This document shows positions 1 to 6,093 of a DNA stretch of 6,093 bases, piece by piece. Below the pieces are notes generated by a model. That model saw only the letters and a program-made list of their open reading frames with translations, was not told where the DNA came from and searched no databases. Numbering within the stretch: position 1 is the first letter of the stretch; every line of letters begins with the position of its first letter. Origin of the DNA: Polaromonas sp. YR568 (GTDB lineage: Bacteria; Pseudomonadota; Gammaproteobacteria; Burkholderiales; Burkholderiaceae). The position numbers were made by a program, and so were the translations under genes. Where the stretch lies: positions 1 through 6,093 of the forward strand of contig CAMBWM010000144.1 of the NCBI GenBank assembly GCA_945871335.1, read 5' to 3'.

Positions 1-1520
<1,520 letters not shown>

Positions 1521-1531
1521 ACCAAGGCAGC

Positions 1532-1553
1532 GGCCTCACATTCTTGTGCGGCC
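1532..1553. other. Short hairpin between rhlE and its terminator
   Basis: GGCC (1532-1535) and CACA (1537-1540) pair with TGTG (1545-1548) and GGCC (1550-1553), with one mismatch (T1536/C1549) and a TTCT loop. It lies 11 bases after the rhlE stop. There is no T-run after it on either strand, so it is not a terminator by itself; it might protect the 3' end of the transcript. It could also be chance in GC-rich DNA. Confidence 0.35.
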
Positions 1554-1563
1554 CTTCAACATC

Positions 1564-1599
1564 GGCCTGCTCACCCGCTTTGGGTTTGCAGGCCTTTTT
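1564..1599 (+). terminator. Intrinsic terminator of rhlE
   Basis: GGCCTGC (1564-1570) pairs perfectly with GCAGGCC (1588-1594). Inside, ACCC (1573-1576) pairs with GGGT (1582-1585) around a five-base loop. The stem is followed at once by TTTTT (1595-1599), as expected for a Rho-independent terminator read on the + strand, 43 bases after the rhlE stop. On the - strand no T-run follows the stem, so it should not efficiently end the opposing cupin transcript. Confidence 0.8.
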
Positions 1600-1615
1600 C
1601 ATGCCGGCGCCCGGC

Positions 1616-2008
1616 TTAGTCCCTGACAAACAGCGTGACCAGCGGCTCATCGCCGACCTGGCGGCTCCAGTGCCCGTGCAGCGCCGGGTCAAACACCGCG
1701 CCCGCGGGCAGCGTGTCGGCCGAGTAAAAGGACTCACCCGCCTTGAAGACGCGCGAACTGCCGTCCTGCAGCCCGATTTCCATTTGCCCTTGCAACACGA
1801 ACAGCCACTGCTTGGCGCCCGTGCAATGAAACTGGCTTCTGAAACCCACCGGGCTCTGACGCAACTGGTAACCCGACGACGGCCGCAGCGGCGACAGCAT
1901 GGCCTGCGGCGTGCCTTCGGTGAGTGCCAGCGATTCCTCGCGAAAGCGCGCGCGGCCATCGGTGTCGGTGAAAAGAATGACGCTGGTGAGCTTGGCGGGC
2001 GTTGTCAT
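1616..2008 (-). CDS. Small cupin-domain protein, function unassigned
   Basis: A 130-residue single-domain protein with a beta-rich pattern typical of small cupins. The first cupin motif is visible around residues 60-80 (FHCTGAKQW followed by FVLQGQMEIGL). The second is around 91-113: GESFYSAD, then PAG, then HGHW. The motif is reduced: only H61 remains of the usual HxH pair, Q67 stands where Glu is usual, and H111 or H113 could supply the later His, so metal binding may be altered or lost. Start at ATG 2008, with a weak GAAAG-like ribosome site just upstream. It begins 34 bases after the preceding enolase-superfamily gene and is probably the last gene of that transcript. In sugar-acid clusters small cupins can be isomerases, lyases or accessory proteins; the sequence does not decide between these. 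No clear - strand terminator follows it. Confidence 0.75.
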   Translation of the reverse strand: MTTPAKLTSVILFTDTDGRARFREESLALTEGTPQAMLSPLRPSSGYQLRQSPVGFRSQFHCTGAKQWLFVLQGQMEIGLQDGSSRVFKAGESFYSADTLPAGAVFDPALHGHWSRQVGDEPLVTLFVRD

Positions 2009-2042
2009 GTGGACTTTCGAAAAAAATTCAAAGGGTTTTAAT

Positions 2043-3155
2043 TCAAGCCGTGGGCTGGCGGTAACGCGCCCAGGCCTCGGGGGTCGGGGTGGTGCCAGCG
2101 CCGGGCAGTGTCGGTAAACGGAAATAACCGTTCACCACCTCGGCCGGCTCGGTGAAGCAGTCCTTGATCCAGGGGATGTATTCCAGCACCTCACAAGCCG
2201 GGTGCGCGTAAGACAGGTGCACATGTACCTGGCTCATGTCGCCAGCATGCGGGGCCACCGGTAGGCGGAATGAATGCGCCGTGTCACACACGCGCAGCAC
2301 TTCGGTCAAGCCGGCCATGCGCGTGACATCGGGCTGCACCCAGGCAATGGCCTGCTGCGCAAAAAATTCGGCAAAAGCGTCGGTCGTGTAGAGCTGCTCG
2401 CCCAGCGCCACCGGAATGCTGGTGGCCCGAGCCAGTTGCGCATGACCCTTGACGTCGTCATGCCAGAGCGGCTCTTCAAACCAGAATACATCTTGCGCTT
2501 CTGCAGCACGGCAAAAACGCTGGCAAGTGGCCAGGTCCCATTTGCCATTGCCGTCAATGGCCAGCGTGACATCCGGCCCGATAGCCTGACGCACAGCGGC
2601 CAGACGGCGCAGGTCGCGCTCGACGCTGGAGCCGACCTTGATCTTGATGCCGGTGAAGCCCTGCGCCGCCGCACGCACCGCGCCGGCCACCAGCTGATCG
2701 TCGGGAATGCTGAGCCAGCCGATATCAGTGTTGTAAGCCCGAACCTTGTCGCGAATTTGCCCGCCCAGCACTTTCCACAGCGGCTGGCCGGCCGCCTTGG
2801 CCTTGAGGTCCCACAACGCCACATCAATGGCCGCATGCGCCAAGCTGGTGATGCCGGCGCGGCCCACCCATTGCAGCGCCGGGTTACGCGCCAGTTTTTG
2901 CCACAGGCGCGTGATGTCTCGGCTGTCTTCACCGACCAGCAGCGGAGCATGGCAGGTTTCAATACAGCGGGTGATCAGGTGGTCGCTGGCCAGGTGCGCG
3001 TGCGTGCCAGTGAATCCGTAGCCCGTCAAGCCGTCTTCAGTCTCGATCTGCGCGCCCACCACGCCCCAGTGCGAGATGCTGTGTGTGCTGTCGGCAATCT
3101 GCGAGCCGGTCACAGGCACATGCAAGATAAAGGGTTTGACAGATTTGATTTTCAT
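2043..3155 (-). CDS. Mandelate racemase/muconate lactonizing enzyme family protein (probable sugar-acid dehydratase)
   Basis: A 370-residue enolase-superfamily enzyme of full family length. An N-terminal capping domain (about 1-125) is followed by the (beta/alpha)7-beta barrel. The mandelate racemase subgroup active site is complete: the KxK pair K171/K173 (GIKIKVG), metal ligands D201 (AIDGNG), E227 (FEEP) and E253 (LGEQ), and the catalytic Asp-His pair D276 (VQPD) and H303 (PHAGD). Such enzymes remove the proton alpha to a carboxylate; with sugar acids the usual outcome is dehydration to a 2-keto-3-deoxy acid, sometimes with epimerisation. The TRAP transporter and a second dehydratase-like gene upstream favour a sugar-acid substrate, but galactarate, talarate, lyxonate and other acids cannot be told apart from sequence alone. 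The ATG at 3155 has AAGG six bases upstream, and the gene follows its neighbour after 24 bases, so translation and transcription are likely shared. Confidence 0.85.
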   Translation of the reverse strand: MKIKSVKPFILHVPVTGSQIADSTHSISHWGVVGAQIETEDGLTGYGFTGTHAHLASDHLITRCIETCHAPLLVGEDSRDITRLWQKLARNPALQWVGRAGITSLAHAAIDVALWDLKAKAAGQPLWKVLGGQIRDKVRAYNTDIGWLSIPDDQLVAGAVRAAAQGFTGIKIKVGSSVERDLRRLAAVRQAIGPDVTLAIDGNGKWDLATCQRFCRAAEAQDVFWFEEPLWHDDVKGHAQLARATSIPVALGEQLYTTDAFAEFFAQQAIAWVQPDVTRMAGLTEVLRVCDTAHSFRLPVAPHAGDMSQVHVHLSYAHPACEVLEYIPWIKDCFTEPAEVVNGYFRLPTLPGAGTTPTPEAWARYRQPTA

Positions 3156-3179
3156 CTTGGGCCTTGTGAGTGAAAAAAA

Positions 3180-4388
3180 TCAAGCGCTGGCGGTATTGCG
3201 CACGATGGCGTCAGCGCGCAAATGAAGGTCGGGCAGCAGTTCAAGACCCAGGCCCGGCTTGTCGCCCAGACTGAGGATGCCGTTTTTAACCACGGGCAAT
3301 TCAGTGACCAGTTCTTTGTACCAACCGGTGTAGAAAGCGCGCACGCTTTCCTGCACCAGGGCGTTGGGCGCGTGCAATGACAAATGGCTGGAAGCCGTCC
3401 AGACCACCGGACCGGTGCAGTCATGCGGCGCCACCGGCAGCTGCCAGGCGTCGGCCAGCGCGGCAATTTTGCGGCCTTCCGACAGGCCGCCGCACCAACT
3501 GAGGTCAGGCATCACAACGCCGGCCACGCCGGTTTGCAAATAGTCCTTGAAGCCCCATTTATAGCTGAGGGTTTCGCTGGCGCAGATCAGCGCGTCGCAG
3601 TCTTTGGCGTATTGCTTGAGCAAATCCAGGCTGTCCATGCGGATCGCGTCTTCATGCCAAAAGGTGTTGAAAGGCTTGAGGGCGCGTGAGATTTTTTGTG
3701 CCATGGGCAATCGCCACAGGCTGTGGAACTCGACCATGATGTCCATCTTCTGGCCCACCGCATCGCGAATCTTGCGAAAGGGTTCGAGCGCCAGATCGAG
3801 GTCGGCATTGCTGATGTACTGGCCGTGGCTTTTTTCGGCGGCCGGATCAAACGGCCAGATTTTCATGCCGGTGATGCCCTCAGACAGCAGCGACTCGGCC
3901 AGCTCACCGGCGCGATTAAGAAAACCTTCCAGGTCTTCGTAGGGGCCAGCTGATTTTTTGGCGGCGCCTATGCCCCAATTGGCACTGGACTGGTTGGTGG
4001 TGCTGCGCACGTACTGGTAGCCGGCGCAGGTGTTGTAGATGCGGATGTCGTCGCGGCTCTTGCCGCCCAGCGCGGTGTAGACCGGCATGTTGGCGGCTTT
4101 GCCAAAAATATCCCACAGCGCAATGTCCACTGCGGAGTTGCCGCGCGTTTCTGCGCCGGAGCCGCGCCAGCCCAAGTAACCTGTGATGTCTCGGTTGCGT
4201 GATTCGATGGCCAGAGGGTCTTTGCCTATCAGCTTGGGGCCGACCCATTCATGGATATAAGCCTCGACCGCAGCGGCACCCATGAAGGTTTCACCCAAAC
4301 CGGTCAGACCCTCGTCGGTGTGAATGCGCACCCAAATGATGTTGGGGAACTCGCCGAGCCGGACAGTTTCTACGTTGGTGATCTTCAA
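3180..4388 (-). CDS. Enolase-superfamily dehydratase, D-galactonate dehydratase-like (mandelate racemase subgroup)
   Basis: A 402-residue protein resembling DgoD-type sugar-acid dehydratases. The capping domain (about 1-125) is followed by a barrel with K176 (MKIWPFD), E220 and H222 (VEFHSLW, aligning with DFHGR of DgoD), E246 (HEDA), E272 (SETL), D295 (MPDLSWCGG) and H322 (APHDCTGP). H222 and H322 match the two catalytic His residues of DgoD-type enzymes, implying syn or anti elimination of water from an aldonate to give a 2-keto-3-deoxy acid. Unusual points: the first metal ligand is Glu rather than Asp, the KxK/KxN signature is KxW, and the Pro after the second ligand is Ala. The start is TTG at 4388, supported by GAGG seven bases upstream, an in-frame TGA further up, and the typical MKITNVETVRL N-terminus. 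It lies after the TRAP binding-protein gene but beyond a terminator. The substrate is not assignable; it is not clearly D-galactonate. Confidence 0.85.
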   Translation of the reverse strand: MKITNVETVRLGEFPNIIWVRIHTDEGLTGLGETFMGAAAVEAYIHEWVGPKLIGKDPLAIESRNRDITGYLGWRGSGAETRGNSAVDIALWDIFGKAANMPVYTALGGKSRDDIRIYNTCAGYQYVRSTTNQSSANWGIGAAKKSAGPYEDLEGFLNRAGELAESLLSEGITGMKIWPFDPAAEKSHGQYISNADLDLALEPFRKIRDAVGQKMDIMVEFHSLWRLPMAQKISRALKPFNTFWHEDAIRMDSLDLLKQYAKDCDALICASETLSYKWGFKDYLQTGVAGVVMPDLSWCGGLSEGRKIAALADAWQLPVAPHDCTGPVVWTASSHLSLHAPNALVQESVRAFYTGWYKELVTELPVVKNGILSLGDKPGLGLELLPDLHLRADAIVRNTASA

Positions 4389-4395
4389 GGTTTGG

Positions 4396-4399
4396 CCTC
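4396..4399 (-). promoter_or_regulatory. Shine-Dalgarno GAGG fixing the TTG start of the 3180-4388 gene
   Basis: Read on the - strand, GAGG is followed by seven bases (CCAAACC) and then TTG at 4388. No ATG or GTG lies between this TTG and the upstream in-frame TGA, so the ribosome site and the family-like N-terminus together select the rare start codon. Confidence 0.6.
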
Positions 4400-4429
4400 G
4401 CGACGGTTTGACAAATCAATCTTGGGATG

Positions 4430-4460
4430 AAAAAAGCCGCCAGGGCTTACCCCGGCGGCT
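4430..4460 (-). terminator. Intrinsic terminator after the TRAP binding-protein gene
   Basis: Read on the - strand, AGCCGCC (4460-4454) pairs with GGCGGCT (4441-4435). After one mismatch, three G-C pairs extend the stem to a TAAG loop. A run of six T (4435-4430) follows directly. It starts 15 bases after the dctP stop and about 40 bases before the next gene. By eye it is a strong Rho-independent terminator that should reduce or stop read-through into the two enolase-superfamily genes. Confidence 0.88.
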
Positions 4461-4475
4461 GCATCAGATGGCGTT

Positions 4476-5486
4476 TCAGCCGCCGCGTGACTTCTTCAAG
4501 GCATCCCACACCACATTAACGGCTTCAGCACCGATGGTAGGAATGTTCTTGTCATAGACAGGACGGATCCTGTCTGAAATACGCTTCATCTCGGCAGGGG
4601 AGATCTCGTTGACCTGCATGCCTTTGGTTTTCAGGGTGGCGAGAGATTTCTCATTGAGCGTGCGGTTGGCTGCGCGCTGGACTTTCTGGCCTTCACGGGC
4701 CGCTTCACGCAGCACAGCTTGCTCTTGCGCGCTCAACTGGTCCCACAGCTTCTTGCTGTAAAGCACCAGGAAAGGTGTGTAAGCATGGCGAGTGACAGAC
4801 AGGTACTTTTGCACTTCATTGAACTTGGATGTCTCAATAGTGACAAACGGGTTTTCCTGGCCGTCAATGGTTTTTGTTTCCAGCGCCGTGAACACCTCAC
4901 CGAAAGCCATGGGCACGGCATTGGTACCCAGCGTTTTGAAAGTGTCAATGAAAATATTATTCTGCATGACACGCACCTTCACGCCATCAAAGTCTTCGAC
5001 CTTGGTGACTGGGCGCTTGCTGTTGGTCAGGTTGCGAAAGCCATTTTCCCAATAAGCCAGATTCACCAGACCGGCTTCTTCCAGCTTCTTGTTGAAGTAC
5101 ACGCCAGCCGGACCGTCCAGCACGGCATCGGCTTCCTTTTCATTGAGAAACAGGAAAGGCAGGTCAAAAGCGCCCAATTCTTTGACGATGCCTACCAAAG
5201 GTGAGCTGGAGGTGCAAACCATCTCTTGCGTGCCGGCACGCAAGGCCTGCGTGGCTGGCAGATCGCCGCCGGCAGAGCCGCCCCAGAAGGCACTGATTTT
5301 GAGTTTGCCGCCGGTTTTGGCCGCCAGCACTTCCTGCATTTTCTTCACGCCCAAGCCCACAGGGTGGTCTTCGTTCACGCCATTCGTGAACTTGATGGTG
5401 CGATCGGCAAATTGGGCAAAGCTGGACGTTGCGACCAGCAAAGTAGCAGCAGCCAGGGCTGAAGCGAGGGTTCTACGTTTGAACAT
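4476..5486 (-). CDS. dctP: TRAP transporter periplasmic solute-binding protein, DctP family
   Basis: A 336-residue extracytoplasmic binding protein of TRAP transport: it captures a carboxylate solute in the periplasm and hands it to the membrane permease, with uptake driven by an ion gradient. The N-terminus is a clear Sec signal peptide: MFKRR, a hydrophobic run at 6-20, and a likely cut after SSFA at residue 24. Mature-protein hallmarks include the GFRNLTN segment (149-155), the conserved Arg R172 in VKVRV, which in DctP proteins binds the substrate carboxylate, and TIDGQENP (206-213) with N212. Length and these motifs fit the DctP family (sugar acids and C4-dicarboxylates). The ATG at 5486 has AGGAGA five bases upstream. 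It follows the permease gene by 73 bases and is closed by its own terminator, giving the order M-P. The dehydratase genes downstream suggest an aldonate, aldarate or uronate ligand; this is inferred from context, not read from the pocket. Confidence 0.92.
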   Translation of the reverse strand: MFKRRTLASALAAATLLVATSSFAQFADRTIKFTNGVNEDHPVGLGVKKMQEVLAAKTGGKLKISAFWGGSAGGDLPATQALRAGTQEMVCTSSSPLVGIVKELGAFDLPFLFLNEKEADAVLDGPAGVYFNKKLEEAGLVNLAYWENGFRNLTNSKRPVTKVEDFDGVKVRVMQNNIFIDTFKTLGTNAVPMAFGEVFTALETKTIDGQENPFVTIETSKFNEVQKYLSVTRHAYTPFLVLYSKKLWDQLSAQEQAVLREAAREGQKVQRAANRTLNEKSLATLKTKGMQVNEISPAEMKRISDRIRPVYDKNIPTIGAEAVNVVWDALKKSRGG

Positions 5487-5491
5487 ACAAG

Positions 5492-5497
5492 TCTCCT
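5492..5497 (-). promoter_or_regulatory. Strong Shine-Dalgarno of dctP
   Basis: AGGAGA read on the - strand lies five bases before the ATG at 5486. It is the best ribosome-binding match of the genes in this window, in keeping with the high level at which TRAP binding proteins are usually needed relative to their permeases. Confidence 0.7.
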
Positions 5498-5511
5498 TTT
5501 ATAAAAAACAG

Positions 5512-5522
5512 TTGGTAACCGA
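5512..5522. promoter_or_regulatory. Imperfect inverted repeat upstream of dctP, possible operator
   Basis: TTGGT and ACCGA flank one central A, giving an 11-base palindrome with one mismatch, 26 bases upstream of the dctP start. It sits in an AT-richer stretch (5487-5559) containing several A/T runs, unlike the surrounding coding DNA. The half sites resemble the GGT/ACC halves of some GntR or LacI family operators, but the one-base spacing does not fit a known consensus. It could be chance. Confidence 0.25.
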
Positions 5523-5559
5523 AACTAATAAAAAACCACGGGGAAAAACAAGGTCAGGT

Positions 5560-6093
5560 TCACTTCATCAACCAATGCAGTGGCACCAAAACGATGGAGG
5601 GGAACAATACCAGCAAAAACAGCACGGTCAACTGGGCCAGCAAAAAGGGCAAAACCCCTTTAAAGGCCTCGTCCATACTGATCTTGGCGACGCCGCAAAC
5701 CACATTGAGCACGGTGCCAACCGGTGGGGTGATCAGGCCGATGGCATTGTTCATGATGAACATCACGCCGAAATAGACCGGGTCAATGCCGGCCTTGAGC
5801 ACCACCGGCATGAGAACCGGTGTGAGGATTAAGACTGTTGGCGTGAAGTCAAGCGCGGTCCCGACGATCACAATCAGAACCATCATGACAAACATCAACA
5901 GGATTTTGTTGTCCATGAAAGGCGACAACATATTGGCGACCTCAGTCGGAATATTGGCCACCGTGATGAGCCAGGCACTGACCATGGCGGCCGCCACCAG
6001 GAACATCACCACCGCCGTGGTTTTACCGGCTGCCAGGATCAATTTGTACAAAGCTTTGAACTTGAGCTCGCGGTAAATGAACATGCCCACCAC
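5560..6093 (-). CDS. dctM: TRAP transporter large permease subunit, DctM family (5' end missing)
   Basis: C-terminal 178 residues of the large transmembrane subunit of a TRAP transporter, which forms the ion-coupled translocation path in the inner membrane. The frame runs off the right edge of the window, so roughly the first 250 residues of a usual ~430-residue DctM are missing; the GTG at 6093 is not a start. Hydrophobic segments are seen at about 18-48, 63-100, 107-136 and 147-172, including re-entrant-type loops. The family signature MNNAIGLITPPVGTVLN (114-130) and the LDFTPTVLILTPVLMP segment (81-96) are clear. It ends with TGA at 5560, 73 bases before the binding-protein gene. The small permease (dctQ) is expected just upstream, outside the window. 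Confidence 0.93.
   Translation of the reverse strand: MVGMFIYRELKFKALYKLILAAGKTTAVVMFLVAAAMVSAWLITVANIPTEVANMLSPFMDNKILLMFVMMVLIVIVGTALDFTPTVLILTPVLMPVVLKAGIDPVYFGVMFIMNNAIGLITPPVGTVLNVVCGVAKISMDEAFKGVLPFLLAQLTVLFLLVLFPSIVLVPLHWLMK

Noticed and set aside
1603..1615. GCCGG-CGC-CCGGC hairpin directly after the cupin stop, considered as its terminator
   Set aside because: The stem is only five pairs and is followed on the - strand by ATGAAAAAGG, with no T-run; it fits neither direction as an intrinsic terminator.
2274..3173. A long (299-residue) open frame on the + strand opposite the 2043-3155 gene
   Set aside because: It lies antisense to an enolase-superfamily gene with every catalytic residue in place, shows no domain, and is explained by the high GC content suppressing stop codons.
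4719..5204. A 161-residue open frame on the + strand opposite dctP
   Set aside because: It is antisense to the conserved DctP substrate-binding region, with no domain evidence of its own.
5089..5832. A 247-residue open frame on the + strand spanning dctP, the gap and dctM
   Set aside because: It is antisense to the well-supported dctP signal-peptide region and the end of dctM, and has no recognisable motif or ribosome site.

Overview
The window looks like chromosomal DNA from a GC-rich betaproteobacterium, most likely of the Comamonadaceae (Polaromonas/Rhodoferax type). This is an inference from high G+C with strongly GC-biased third positions, an RhlE helicase with a long Gly-Arg tail, and a TRAP transporter beside enolase-superfamily genes. 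There are no RNA genes, insertion sequences, CRISPR arrays or phage features.

Layout: on the + strand, bases 1-1520 carry most of a DEAD-box RNA helicase (rhlE) whose first ~77 residues lie outside the window. It ends at a good intrinsic terminator (1564-1599). Everything else is on the - strand and reads from right to left: the C-terminal part of a TRAP large permease (dctM, 5560-6093, cut by the window edge), a TRAP periplasmic binding protein (dctP, 4476-5486), a strong intrinsic terminator (4430-4460), a D-galactonate-dehydratase-like enolase-superfamily enzyme (3180-4388, TTG start), a second mandelate-racemase-subgroup enzyme (2043-3155), and a small cupin protein (1616-2008). The last three genes are spaced 24 and 34 bases apart and look co-transcribed. 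The - strand cluster converges on rhlE.

How it fits together: the TRAP transporter would bring in a carboxylate solute, probably a sugar acid. The two enolase-superfamily enzymes would then abstract a proton alpha to the carboxylate, most likely dehydrating aldonate/aldarate-type acids to 2-keto-3-deoxy acids. The cupin may be an accessory isomerase, lyase or sensor. No aldolase, kinase, dehydrogenase or regulator is in view, so the pathway is incomplete here and the substrate cannot be named. The helicase is a neighbour with no functional link.

Nothing here looks like a wholly new system. The points most worth a second look are the terminator splitting transport from catabolism, the atypical active-site signature of the 3180-4388 enzyme, and the reduced metal-site motif of the cupin.
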